DNA of 64,000 bases from Bacillus sp. J37 (GTDB lineage Bacteria; Bacillota; Bacilli; Bacillales; Bacillaceae): the NCBI RefSeq assembly GCF_000518865.1, contig NZ_JAEK01000015.1, positions 1 to 64,000 on the forward strand. The letters run 5' to 3'. A model generated the notes under the pieces. The model did not search any database. It saw only the letters and a list, made by a program, of their open reading frames with translations, and was not told where the DNA came from. The position numbers were made by a program, and so were the translations under genes. Of the stretch, positions 25,437 through 34,270 are shown piece by piece. The stretch's first letter is position 1. Each line of letters begins with the position of its first letter.

Positions 25437-26847
25437 ACAAGGCAGTTACAACAAATAATATAGCTGCAATGATTGCTCCGATTGTGGAAATTTTCAGTTT
25501 ATAGCGTGCGTAATCGATAAGGTCCATGTCTAGGATGGATGCGGTTGTGATGGTTGTGTCGCCTAGCGGGGAGGTTAGAGCACCGAATGCTCCGCTTGCG
25601 AATACTGCTCCGACTGTTAATGGAATGGATGCTCCGGTGGATACAGCGAGAGTGATGCCGAGTGGCATGAACAATCCCCAGGTGCCCCAGGAGCTTCCGA
25701 TAAAATAACCCACAACAGATCCAAGAACAAATATAGCGGCAGGAGTCAGATAGGCGGGCAGAAAGCTTCCAAGTGAACGGCTAATAAATTCGGAAAAACC
25801 AAGATCTTCAGCTGCTAAGGTTAAGGCCCATATGAGAATAAGGAGGCTGATCGCTTCCATCATCTGATTTCCGCCATCGTAAAAATGGTATAAAGTCTCG
25901 TTCATTTTCACGCGTCTAAACACATAAAAAACAAAGGTTAAAATGAGAGTGATAAAAACAGCCAGAAGCATCACAAATGTAGCATCGGCCATAGAGAATG
26001 CCTGGAAAACAGACTTAGCTCCCTGTGCTAAGCCGTTTTGCCATAAAAGAGTTAAAGATAATGACAGCAATAAAAAGACAGGTACAATCAAATGCCATGG
26101 CTGTGCTTTCACAAGAGACAATTCTTTTTTAATTCCCATGCGGTGAAATTCGTGTTCTTCTTCTTCCAAATCTTTTTTTCCTCGCTTGTCGGTTTTAGAT
26201 TTTTTAGGTTTCCAAAACGTCTGCACAATTCCGATGAGAAGCATAACGATCGCATAAAAGTTAAACAAAATACTTAATAAGAAAACTTCATAAGGAGACA
26301 TCCCCAGATTTAATTCACTAATGCCGCCTTCCACTAAAGACACCATAAAGCCGACAAAAGCTGTTGCAACCGGCAGCAGCACGATAATAGATTCTGTTGA
26401 AATATCTAATGTTAATCCCACTTTTTGCTTGGAAAGGTTCATTTTCTTGATAAGTGATTTAATAATCGGTCCGATCATCATAATCCGAAACATTGGCATC
26501 ATAAATGTAAAGGGTAGGGTAAGCCAAATAAAGACGAGAAGCCCTCGTTCAGTACGGATTTTAGACCCGGCCCATTCCGAGAACCCTTTAATGCCGCCAG
26601 ATATATTCATCATCCCGACAAGACCGCCGAATAAATATAAAAAAACGATGATCTTAATATTCGTTTGATCGGAGAGGGTGGTAACAATATAGGAAACAGC
26701 TTGCTCTGTTCCAGAAAGCAGATCGGCTGACACTAGAATGGATCCAACTAAAATCCCAACAACTAAACCAGGCAGGATGTTTTTTAACCAAACAGACATG
26801 CCAATGACGATAATAAATGGTAATAATGAGAGCCAGGTTTGATTCAA
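25429..26847 (-). CDS. NhaC-family Na+/H+ antiporter-like transporter
   Basis: A 472-residue polytopic membrane protein of the NhaC type, with about 12 hydrophobic segments, the LPFTFMMPMFRIMMIGPI region, and the C-terminal core IGSSWGTWGLFMPLGI and ASGAFGALTSPLGDTTI, which are hallmark regions of this family (Na+/H+ exchange or amino-acid exchange). A charged cytoplasmic loop (KKSKTDKRGKKDLEEEEHEF) divides two halves. The start is TTG 26847 behind GGGAGGAG. It follows no clear operon; beta-lactamase lies upstream in the same direction, separated by 80 bp. Confidence 0.85.
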   Translation of the reverse strand: MNQTWLSLLPFIIVIGMSVWLKNILPGLVVGILVGSILVSADLLSGTEQAVSYIVTTLSDQTNIKIIVFLYLFGGLVGMMNISGGIKGFSEWAGSKIRTERGLLVFIWLTLPFTFMMPMFRIMMIGPIIKSLIKKMNLSKQKVGLTLDISTESIIVLLPVATAFVGFMVSLVEGGISELNLGMSPYEVFLLSILFNFYAIVMLLIGIVQTFWKPKKSKTDKRGKKDLEEEEHEFHRMGIKKELSLVKAQPWHLIVPVFLLLSLSLTLLWQNGLAQGAKSVFQAFSMADATFVMLLAVFITLILTFVFYVFRRVKMNETLYHFYDGGNQMMEAISLLILIWALTLAAEDLGFSEFISRSLGSFLPAYLTPAAIFVLGSVVGYFIGSSWGTWGLFMPLGITLAVSTGASIPLTVGAVFASGAFGALTSPLGDTTITTASILDMDLIDYARYKLKISTIGAIIAAILFVVTALWT

Positions 26848-26927
26848 AAGTTACTCCTCCCGAGACAAAAAAATACAATACTTCGATTAGTTTGTCTAGA
26901 GAAGAGTGGGATTATGAACGTTCGTAA

Positions 26928-27827
26928 TTATTTTTTCTCAAAAGCTGCAAGTACGACCTTTGTTGCTTCTGCAATGAGTTCATCATCATAAGGAGCATCT
27001 TTTTCATTTCGGCTTGATAGAATGGTTAAAACAATTGGATCTTCGTTTGGTGGCCAAATGATCGCAATATCATTTCGAGTACCGTAAGATGCTGCTCCGG
27101 TTTTATCAGCTACTTCCCAACCTTTTGGTACTCCGGCACGAATCAATGCATCACCGGTAGTATTTCGCTTCATCCAGTCAATTAATAGCTCACGTTTCTC
27201 AGGTGGGAGAGCGTCTTCAAGTGCAAAAGTCTGAAGGCTTGCAGCAAGAGCTTTTGCTGTACTTGTGTCATGGGTTTCACCCGGGGCTACTTCGTTTAAT
27301 TCTGGTTCCATTCGTTCAGGGTTTGTAACATCATCACCAATTTGTCTTAGGGCATGTTTAAATTCTTCAGGACCACCAATTGTTTCAAAAATGAGATTTG
27401 CAGCGGTATTGTCACTGTAGCGTAAAGAAGCATCAGAAAGATCCCGAAGTGTCATACCGGTATCGACATGCTCTTCTGTAATGGGACTATATGTAACAAG
27501 GTCATCACGCGAATAGGTGATCTTTTCGTTCAGATCTTCAATTGATTTCTGCTGCAATAGGACACCTACTGCTAAAGCTTTACTAGTTGATGCATAAGCA
27601 AAACGTTCATCAGGTCGATAGGAAATTGTCTCATCTGTTCCTGTGTCCAGAGCGTAAACTCCCAGCTTAGCATCATATTTTTCTTCAAGTTTAGAAAATT
27701 CATCCTGACTAGCAGGTTCATTTTTTTGTTGTTCAGATGGAGTTGTCTGGGCAGAATCATTTGAACATCCCATCAGAACTAGAAAGGAAAGGAATAACAC
27801 AGATGCCAGTTTGTTTTTTGTTTTCAT
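26928..27827 (-). CDS. bla: Class A beta-lactamase, lipoprotein form
   Basis: A 299-residue class A serine beta-lactamase. The signal ends in LMGC (Cys21), so the enzyme is probably lipid-anchored. All catalytic motifs are present: S80-T-S-K83, YSDN, the omega-loop EPELNE with the general-base Glu, and DKTGAASYG. It resembles BlaP/PenP penicillinases of Bacillus and hydrolyses penicillins and perhaps other beta-lactams. It has its own promoter with two BlaI-type dyads and follows blaR1-blaI in the same direction, separated from them by a terminator. Confidence 0.95.
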   Translation of the reverse strand: MKTKNKLASVLFLSFLVLMGCSNDSAQTTPSEQQKNEPASQDEFSKLEEKYDAKLGVYALDTGTDETISYRPDERFAYASTSKALAVGVLLQQKSIEDLNEKITYSRDDLVTYSPITEEHVDTGMTLRDLSDASLRYSDNTAANLIFETIGGPEEFKHALRQIGDDVTNPERMEPELNEVAPGETHDTSTAKALAASLQTFALEDALPPEKRELLIDWMKRNTTGDALIRAGVPKGWEVADKTGAASYGTRNDIAIIWPPNEDPIVLTILSSRNEKDAPYDDELIAEATKVVLAAFEKK

Positions 27828-27874
27828 TTCATCTTACCTCTTTCTTTGTTAATTTTGCTTTATTCGAATAAAAC

Positions 27875-27923
27875 TTACATATGTAATAATTAAAATATTA
27901 CACATGTAAGTTTTAGGAGTCAA
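27875..27923 (-). promoter_or_regulatory. bla promoter with two BlaI operator dyads
   Basis: On the minus strand TTGACT (27923-27918), a 17-bp spacer and TAATAT (27900-27895) form a SigA promoter. Two dyads, TTACACATGTAA (27898-27909) and TTACATATGTAA (27875-27886), have centres 23 bp apart and together make a larger mirror element. They match the TACAnnTGTA core of BlaI/MecI operators. The first overlaps the -10 box and the second covers the transcription start region, as expected for repression. Confidence 0.88.
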
Positions 27924-27956
27924 CACTTTTTTTGTGAGTGTCTTACATCAAAATTA

Positions 27957-27987
27957 ATAAAAAACCCACAGAGGTTAATCTGTGGGG
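27957..27987 (-). terminator. Terminator of the blaI-blaR1 transcript
   Basis: On the minus strand CCCACAGA, a 6-nt loop and TCTGTGGG are followed by a T run. It lies between the blaR1 stop and the bla promoter, so bla is transcribed separately. Confidence 0.9.
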
Positions 27988-28001
27988 AGATTCTTTCAAA
28001 T

Positions 28002-29798
28002 TCACGGTGATTTAATAATACCTTCTTTCTTCAAAATAGAAAGGGCAATTTCCGATGCAGTACTTCCTCCAGCATCTTTTTCACCTTTTATGTGTACAGC
28101 AAAAAAGAAGGTATTATCTTCTGTTTCTACATATCCAATAAACCAACCATCAATATTTTGACCGTTTACTTCTGCAGTTCCCGTTTTTCCCGATAAGCGA
28201 TGTTCATTTGTTTCTTCTAGTAGTATGGAGTCTTTGACAGTTTGGATAGTAGATGGATCAAAAGAAAAATCATTATGATAAAACGTTCTCAACATACCAA
28301 TTTGTTCAACAGGGGAGATTTTTAGTGAGCCATCCATCCAATAATCAGTGATGTTATTTGACATATCTTTGTTTCCGTAATTCATTTGTTCAAAGTAAGT
28401 TTGCAACTTCTTTTTACCAAGCTGCTTGTCAAGATGTTGAAAATACCATGTGGTCGAGTTTTCCATAGCCGTAAATAAATCCTGGTTTTGATTCCATTTA
28501 TCGTATTTGTGTAAAGTTCGGTCCCAGGCTATTTCGGAATTTTCTTTTGTAATTATCCCATTTTCTAACGCAAACAATGCACTGAAAATTTTATAAGTAG
28601 AATTGGGGGCAAACCTGGTCGTACTTTCATCCTCATTATATATTGTGTATTGATCCATTTTGGTGTCGTATAAGACGGCACTTCCTGTAAGATTCTCAAA
28701 AAAGGGAGAATAATCTTTGGTAACAATATGTTGGTGCGAAAATGGATGCGTGTCTTTGTTGATAGCAAGCACAGATATTGATGGAATACTAGCAACTATG
28801 AACACAAGAACAGATGTAAAGATTAGTCCACTTTTTACTTTTTGCCGTTTTGTTTCTACTTGGAAATTTACGATCGACACTATGCGTCGTTTTACTTGGT
28901 TATACGAACTGCTAATTTCTGATGCAGTAAATGGTGTGGCTTGTTTTGATTGAGAAGCAAATTTTAATATAACCTCACCATATTTAAGCTGAGAATCTTC
29001 ATCGAGCGTTTTTAAAACAGCATAATCACAAGTAATCTCCATCTCTGTTTGCATTTCTTTTAAGAAGTACCAAACGATGGGATTAAACCAATAAACAAGT
29101 CTGGATAGACCCATTATATAATTGATGAGAATGTCGTTACGTTTACAATGGACCAATTCGTGAAGTAACACACTTTTCATCTCGTCATCAGTAAGCATTG
29201 AACGATCGAATGGTAAGACAATATATCGTTTGAGAAACCCAAAGGTAATGGGGGACTTTACCAAAGGTGAATAGGCTAAAATGACCTTATTATGATAGTC
29301 TAGGTCCTTTTTACATGCTGTAAGTAGGCTTGTTAAATCTCGGTTTACATTAACTTTTAAACTCTTTTTTATCTTATGGATTCTAAGAATACTAGAAAAA
29401 GTAGCCAGAAGAATCACCAGCATTCCTATTACCCATACGCAAAAAAAGACAGAATCCAGCATGTTTAAAGGTGATTGTTCGATAGAATTGGAAAAGTTTT
29501 GTTGCCAATTTCCATTCTGAAGAAATGTTTCAGTCATGGTTGCAGCAGAATGGATGTCGGTTTGACTTGAATGATGAACACCAACGTTTAGAAAATCACG
29601 AAAAAATGTGTTGATCTCAATAAATTGCAAGGGGACAAAAGGAGCAAACAAAACCAAAAGAGAAAGTAGACTGATGTAATATTGGGTATTGATAGTGATT
29701 TGCTTTTTTAATCCCTTTTTTATAACGAAAATGATACCAAAGATGACAGATACAAGTATGTTACTAATGAGGAAGAGAGTGAAGAAAGAATTGTCCAT
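28002..29798 (-). CDS. blaR1: BlaR1 beta-lactam sensor/signal transducer
   Basis: A 598-residue protein with the BlaR1/MecR1 layout: membrane helices in the N-terminal third, a cytoplasmic zinc metallopeptidase loop with HELVHCKRND (M56 HExxH), a last membrane helix (SGLIFTSVLVFIVASIPSIS) and an external penicillin-binding sensor. The sensor carries FAPNSTYKIFSAL (acylated Ser of SxxK) and LSGKTGTAEVNG. Acylation by beta-lactam triggers the protease and relief of BlaI repression. It begins one base after the blaI stop, so the two genes are translationally linked. Confidence 0.95.
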   Translation of the reverse strand: MDNSFFTLFLISNILVSVIFGIIFVIKKGLKKQITINTQYYISLLSLLVLFAPFVPLQFIEINTFFRDFLNVGVHHSSQTDIHSAATMTETFLQNGNWQQNFSNSIEQSPLNMLDSVFFCVWVIGMLVILLATFSSILRIHKIKKSLKVNVNRDLTSLLTACKKDLDYHNKVILAYSPLVKSPITFGFLKRYIVLPFDRSMLTDDEMKSVLLHELVHCKRNDILINYIMGLSRLVYWFNPIVWYFLKEMQTEMEITCDYAVLKTLDEDSQLKYGEVILKFASQSKQATPFTASEISSSYNQVKRRIVSIVNFQVETKRQKVKSGLIFTSVLVFIVASIPSISVLAINKDTHPFSHQHIVTKDYSPFFENLTGSAVLYDTKMDQYTIYNEDESTTRFAPNSTYKIFSALFALENGIITKENSEIAWDRTLHKYDKWNQNQDLFTAMENSTTWYFQHLDKQLGKKKLQTYFEQMNYGNKDMSNNITDYWMDGSLKISPVEQIGMLRTFYHNDFSFDPSTIQTVKDSILLEETNEHRLSGKTGTAEVNGQNIDGWFIGYVETEDNTFFFAVHIKGEKDAGGSTASEIALSILKKEGIIKSP

Positions 29799-29799
29799 A

Positions 29800-30186
29800 T
29801 TATTCTTTCCTTTTGTTCTTACGATCTTCTAAAATTTGATACAACTCATTAATTTCATGCTCTGACAGCTTATCTTTTTCCAAGAAGTTTAAGACCATGG
29901 AATTGAGAGTACCATTATAAAACCGATTTAAAAAACTATGACTCTCTACTTCTATATAATCACTTTCCTCAACATTAGCTGTATAAACAAAGATACGGCC
30001 TTCTTTATGGTTTTTGAGGGCGCCTTTTTTAATCAATCGCAATAGCATCGTTTGAATTGTTTTAGGGCTCCAATCACTCGTTTTTGATAACTTTTCGATC
30101 ACCTCGTTTGTATTGATCGAAGGGTGTTTCCATACGATTTTCATTACTTCTAATTCAGCATCTGAAATTTGCGGGATATTTTTCAT
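29800..30186 (-). CDS. blaI: BlaI/MecI-type repressor
   Basis: A 128-residue winged-helix repressor: PQISDAELEVMKIVWKHPSI, then EVIEKL and SPKTIQTMLLRLIKKGAL give the DNA-binding domain, and the C-terminal helices (SMVLNFLEKDKLSEHEINEL) the dimerisation part. ATG 30186 follows AAAGGTGG; the longer frame adds only three residues. It should bind the TACA/TGTA dyads at its own promoter and at bla. Its length matches the BlaI length I know from B. licheniformis. Confidence 0.95.
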   Translation of the reverse strand: MKNIPQISDAELEVMKIVWKHPSINTNEVIEKLSKTSDWSPKTIQTMLLRLIKKGALKNHKEGRIFVYTANVEESDYIEVESHSFLNRFYNGTLNSMVLNFLEKDKLSEHEINELYQILEDRKNKRKE

Positions 30187-30204
30187 CGTAACCACCTTTA
30201 AACT

Positions 30205-30251
30205 TACAATTGTAGTATTTTTATTATATTCCGCCTATAGGATGAAGTCAA
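30205..30251 (-). promoter_or_regulatory. blaI-blaR1 promoter with BlaI operator
   Basis: On the minus strand TTGACT (30251-30246), 17 bp and TATAAT (30228-30223) form a near-consensus promoter. TACAATTGTA (30214-30205), a perfect dyad, lies just downstream over the likely transcript start. It makes the repressor operon self-regulated. Confidence 0.88.
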
Positions 30252-30314
30252 TTTTGCTTGTGAAAGAAGTGACATTTTTCCTACGTGTAGAACAAGAAGA
30301 ATGTAAAACGATCA

Positions 30315-30830
30315 TTATGCCTGAAACTTATCATTATCAATCGTTATGACTTGTGGTTCTGTTGTTTTCGTAGCTATCTCCTTTGTATGTTCAACGAGCT
30401 GACTAATATGAAGACAGCATTGTTTGGCACCAATAACGAGCAGTGGTACACCAATAGCATCAAGCTTTAGCCCTCTCGAAAAAAAACCGCCGAGTGTCAT
30501 GGCAAAAGGTACAACAGGTGATGTGTTTGAAAAAATGATTCTTTCGCTAAGTTGATTCAGCTCTGTAATGATTTCACTGAAGTGAGAAAGGGAAGGGATC
30601 ACAAGTTTTGAAGATCTTCGGCCAAGTGTATAAACAGAATGACCTTCACGATCAATACCATGAAAGATAAATCTGCCAGCATCACGTTTTGATAATTTAT
30701 TAAAATAAGGGATGTTTAGAATTTCATCTCTTTCTAATACCTTTTCTGGATGATTTACCAAGTTAAGATGATACGCTGCTGCTAATGATGTAGTATGAGT
30801 TCCACCAAAATCGTGATATACATAGATCAT
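30315..30830 (-). CDS. DUF3189-family protein
   Basis: A 171-residue protein recognised from MIYVYHDFGGTHTTSLAAAY, the characteristic start of DUF3189 proteins of spore-formers, which look like small P-loop-like or alpha/beta proteins of unknown role. ATG 30830 is preferred (AGGGGG upstream); the longer frame adds eight residues. A Cys-Cys pair occurs near residue 138 (AKQCCLH). It lies alone, upstream of blaI on the same strand but separated by 128 bp with the blaI promoter between. Confidence 0.75.
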   Translation of the reverse strand: MIYVYHDFGGTHTTSLAAAYHLNLVNHPEKVLERDEILNIPYFNKLSKRDAGRFIFHGIDREGHSVYTLGRRSSKLVIPSLSHFSEIITELNQLSERIIFSNTSPVVPFAMTLGGFFSRGLKLDAIGVPLLVIGAKQCCLHISQLVEHTKEIATKTTEPQVITIDNDKFQA

Positions 30831-30881
30831 GATATTATTCCCCCTGTTTATCATTATTACGGAAGGCGGTTATCTGTGTTT

Positions 30882-31086
30882 TTAATGATGCATAAATTTC
30901 AACCAACCGCAGCATTTACGATGAGCAAAGAATATGGAGATGATCAATCCAAATACATTTGCTGTGAATGGTACATCCTTTTTTGGAAGGTGTAAACATC
31001 ATTTTGAAATTTGAGTAAGGATCATAACGATAGGGACTGAAATAAATGCATCCCAAAAAATGTATGAATAATTTGAAATACTCCAT
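30882..31086 (-). pseudogene. Decayed small membrane protein gene
   Basis: Behind GAGGTAAAAAAT, an ATG at 31086 opens MEYFKLFIHF; shifting frame there gives WDAFISVPIVMILTQISK, then a TGA, then CLHLPKKDVPFTANVFGLII and an amphipathic tail ending FMHH before TAA. The hydrophobic, protein-like pattern across a shift and one stop suggests a once-intact small membrane protein of about 68 residues. I cannot name the family. The remaining 287 bp up to the GGDEF gene hold no gene I can see. Confidence 0.4.
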
Positions 31087-31373
31087 ATTTTTTACCTCAC
31101 TTTTACTAAAATGAATAAGCAGATAAATGTACGAAAAAGGGATGAAACGTTTTATTATATAATTTGCAAATTCATGATTTTTTATTAGGTTCCAATTTAT
31201 TAAAAAATAGACCTTTGTGTTGCACATCACACCCTCATAATAACAATTTTGTATGCTTTGTCTCGATTTTTTTATAAACTCTTTACCGCTACTTTCTTAC
31301 TAGGCAATTTTTCCTCTGTTACTATATAATGTGAATAGTAAAAACTTTTTTTCTAATCAATGGAGTTGAATGT

Positions 31374-32921
31374 ATGCCTAATGAAGCTTTCGTATACATA
31401 GTGGTCGTTATTTTAGCCGGGATTTTAAGTTCTTTGTTATGTTTGTACGCTTATTTTCGCCTGAAGGAGGTTCCAGGGGGAAGTTCGTATATGGTAGTCA
31501 CTCTTTTTTCTGCCGTTTTTACATTTTCCTATGCTTTTGAATTATCAAGTACATCTATGGAAAAAATGTTAATTTGGTTAAGTGTCGAGTATCTTGTTTT
31601 GCCATTCATTCCGGCGTTTATCTTGTTGATGTGCTTAGGGTATGTGGGGCGAAAATTAAATCAATGGATGTATTATCTTTTATTTCTACTTCCAATTTTG
31701 ACAATCTTTATGCATGCCACAAATGAGCATCATCATCTTTATTACACATCAATTGAATTAAATCGTGACAGTCCCTTTCCAATTTTGAAATTAGAATACG
31801 GTCCTTGGTTTTACGTTCATTCGATTTATTTGTTTTTATGTTTCATGGTGAGTATTATTTCGTTAGGTATGGAGCTGAGAAAAACAACGATATTTCGATT
31901 TCGGATGCAAATTATGTTGATGGTAACAGGAATTATGGTGCCAATCATAGCAAACTATTTTTATTTAAATGATTTGAGTCCGTATGGTATTGATCTGGGA
32001 CCTGTTTCTATGAGTATTTCCTTTATCCTTCATGGTGCAGCACTGTTTTCCTATCAAATGTTTCGTGTTACACCTGTTGCCAGAGAGACAGTGTTTGAAA
32101 ATATGAAAGAGGGGGTTATTGTGTTAAACCAAGATGGATTGCTTATTGATTATAACCACGCCATGCTTACTATTATTTCAACCTTAAGCTCTCAATGTAT
32201 TGGCAAGCCTATCGTGGATGTTATTGGAAGAGGGACACACCTTGCTGAAATTGTTTTACATGAAATAGAAGGTGATTATCGTTCAGGTGAAAACACCTAT
32301 TATCATATTCGGTTTTCACATGTGAAAAATAAACATAAGCTCATGAAAATTATCACATTTGTTGATGTGACAGTGAGAGTTAATTTACAAGAAAAGTTAC
32401 AATATTTAGCTCGCATCGACGGGTTAACACAACTCTATAATCGTCACTTTTTTATGGAAGAATCTGAGAGAATTCTAGACTCTCTGAATAAAAAAGGTGA
32501 AGCCGTATCCATTATCATGTTTGATATTGATCATTTTAAAAGCATTAATGATACCTTCGGACATGAAGCAGGTGATTTGGTTTTAGCACGTGTAGCTAGT
32601 GTGGTGAAGAAATGTCTGGGATCTCGTGATATTGTTGGGAGGTATGGCGGGGAGGAATTTATTCTATGTATGCCTGAGACGTCATTACTTGCAGCAAGGA
32701 AGATGGCAGACTCTATTCGAAGGAATATATCTCAGGCTGTTGTACGGTATTCGGAGAAGGATATTACGATTACGTCAAGCTTTGGTATATCTTCGGTCTT
32801 GATGAGAGGTGAAGAAGATCAAGCAACCTTGCAAACGCTAATAAGAGAAGCTGATCAAGCCCTTTATGCTGCAAAGCGGAAGGGGAGAAATTGTGTTGAA
32901 ATTTTTGAAAAGGTAGGTTGA
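31374..32921 (+). CDS. Membrane diguanylate cyclase: 7TM sensor, PAS-like and GGDEF domains
   Basis: A 515-residue signalling protein. Residues 1 to about 230 contain seven hydrophobic helices of the histidine-kinase N-terminal 7TM type, then a PAS-like domain (VFENMKEGVIVLNQDGLLIDYN), then a GGDEF domain from about 350 with DGLTQLYNRHFF, FDIDHFKSINDTFGHEAGD and the active-site loop RYGGEEF. The intact GGEEF motif predicts synthesis of cyclic di-GMP from GTP. No inhibitory RxxD site is obvious before the loop. It is monocistronic, with a terminator at 32952. Confidence 0.92.
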   Translation: MPNEAFVYIVVVILAGILSSLLCLYAYFRLKEVPGGSSYMVVTLFSAVFTFSYAFELSSTSMEKMLIWLSVEYLVLPFIPAFILLMCLGYVGRKLNQWMYYLLFLLPILTIFMHATNEHHHLYYTSIELNRDSPFPILKLEYGPWFYVHSIYLFLCFMVSIISLGMELRKTTIFRFRMQIMLMVTGIMVPIIANYFYLNDLSPYGIDLGPVSMSISFILHGAALFSYQMFRVTPVARETVFENMKEGVIVLNQDGLLIDYNHAMLTIISTLSSQCIGKPIVDVIGRGTHLAEIVLHEIEGDYRSGENTYYHIRFSHVKNKHKLMKIITFVDVTVRVNLQEKLQYLARIDGLTQLYNRHFFMEESERILDSLNKKGEAVSIIMFDIDHFKSINDTFGHEAGDLVLARVASVVKKCLGSRDIVGRYGGEEFILCMPETSLLAARKMADSIRRNISQAVVRYSEKDITITSSFGISSVLMRGEEDQATLQTLIREADQALYAAKRKGRNCVEIFEKVG

Positions 32922-32951
32922 GCGTTCAGTCGGAGTTTTATAGATCAATCT

Positions 32952-32989
32952 AAAAAATTCCCTGCTTTTTAATAAGGGGGAATTTTTTT
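32952..32989. terminator. Rho-independent terminator
   Basis: AAAAATTCCC and GGGGAATTTTTTT form a stem with a 13-15-nt loop and long A and T flanks, so it can work in both directions between the GGDEF gene and the convergent AraC gene. Confidence 0.8.
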
Positions 32990-33012
32990 AATTCATAATA
33001 TGTAATTTTAAA

Positions 33013-33053
33013 TGCCAATTAATGGTGGGACGACGAACCTGTCCCCATGTCCC
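33013..33053 (-). repeat. GGGAC-type dispersed repeat, copy C
   Basis: Third copy of the element: on the minus strand GGGACATGGGGACAGGTTCG then TCGTCCCACCATTAATTGG. It starts at the stop codon of the AraC gene (TAG followed by GGACATGGGG), the same placement as copy B behind the antiporter gene. Confidence 0.75.
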
Positions 33054-34039
33054 TATTGTAGTCGGCTGTGCTGTTTTCGGTAGTCACTTGGGGTCATGTT
33101 AAAGAGTTGTTTGAATTTTTTGTAGAAGAAGGTGACGCTTGAGTAGCCTACTTCGTCGGCGATTTCAGGGATTGGGATGTTTGAGTTTATGAGCATCATG
33201 CCTGCTTTGCTTATTTTTTGAAGCTGCAGGAGGTCTTTGAACGATTTGCCGGTTCCCTTTTTTAATAAGTTCGATAAATAGTTTGGGTGAAAATTAAAGT
33301 GCTTTGCCATTGAAGTTAATGAACAGTCTTGATAATGGTCTTCGATATATTGTAAATAATCAATTAATGTATAGTTATTGGAATTTGGAACATGAGTGTG
33401 CCGTTGACTAATTTCATCTTCGCGGATGAGCTCTGAAAACAAAATAACGAGATAGGAGTTAATAATTTCATCAGAGTATATTCTTTTATGAAAGTATTCC
33501 CACACAATATTGTTCACAACTTCAATAATTTTTTTGTTTTTCCCATGGTTAAATAATAGATAACGATTCGACTCTCTGCTCTCCATAAGTAAATCAACAA
33601 GGAAAATGGAGATGATACTTTGAGAGGAAAGTCTACTTAAGAAGCTGGGAGATAAATAGTCTTTTTTTAGTGTAATGCTTAATATAATATCATCTTTACC
33701 CGTTTCTTCCACCGTATGAGGTGTATATTTGTCGATCATAACCAGGGTTCCTTCTGTAAGAGGAAACACATTCTTATTAATTACAACATTGCATGTGCCT
33801 TTGAAAACATAGGTGAGTTCAATGAATTCATGAACATGAACGGGTATTTCTGAATGATAGGGCTGTTGTGTGATCACGATGCTATCTTCTATAAATGTAT
33901 TTTCTATTGCATTAATTGTGTAATTATATAAAAATACTTCCTCACCATCTATTAAAACAGTCTCAGCTGGTATGAGCGCTTCAATTTCTTCTCTCTTCTT
34001 TATAAATTGTCTTGAAAATAAAAATTCGGTTAATTCCAT
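33053..34039 (-). CDS. AraC-family transcriptional regulator with cupin sensor
   Basis: A 328-residue regulator: a cupin-type sensor (IPVHVHEFIELTYVFKG, then PLTEGTLVMIDKYTPH) and a C-terminal double helix-turn-helix (SLTSMAKHFNFHPNYLSNLL and IPEIADEVGYSSVTFFYKKF, ending MTPSDYRKQH). Such regulators sense sugars. It is divergent from a GH1 glycosidase gene over about 230 bp that carry a cre-like site, so it probably activates that gene. The stop codon abuts a dispersed repeat. Confidence 0.9.
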   Translation of the reverse strand: MELTEFLFSRQFIKKREEIEALIPAETVLIDGEEVFLYNYTINAIENTFIEDSIVITQQPYHSEIPVHVHEFIELTYVFKGTCNVVINKNVFPLTEGTLVMIDKYTPHTVEETGKDDIILSITLKKDYLSPSFLSRLSSQSIISIFLVDLLMESRESNRYLLFNHGKNKKIIEVVNNIVWEYFHKRIYSDEIINSYLVILFSELIREDEISQRHTHVPNSNNYTLIDYLQYIEDHYQDCSLTSMAKHFNFHPNYLSNLLKKGTGKSFKDLLQLQKISKAGMMLINSNIPIPEIADEVGYSSVTFFYKKFKQLFNMTPSDYRKQHSRLQ

Positions 34040-34155
34040 AGCACCCCAAGTCTCCCCTCGACAACTAATCCAAAGCTTAGCTTAAGACATTTTTAACACT
34101 AGTTTTACTCGAAGTCAAGGCTGATAATTGAAGGAAAGCTATGTGTTTTCTACAA

Positions 34156-34170
34156 ATGATAACGCTAACT
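34156..34170 (+). promoter_or_regulatory. cre-like catabolite-repression site
   Basis: TGATAACGCTAACT at 34157-34170 agrees with the CcpA consensus TGAAARCGYTWNCW at all but one position. It lies between the AraC gene and the GH1 gene, 100 bp upstream of the latter, a suitable place for glucose repression of a glycosidase. Confidence 0.5.
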
Positions 34171-34270
34171 GAAAATCTTTGAAATGAGTAAGGATAATCT
34201 TTCATTCTAACATTATAAGCGATTCAATTAATTGATAGTATGTAATCAAATAGTAAATGAGGTGAATGAA

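Noticed and set aside
26321-26668. 115-codon plus-strand frame inside the antiporter gene
   Set aside because: It is antisense to conserved transporter helices and has no ribosome binding site.
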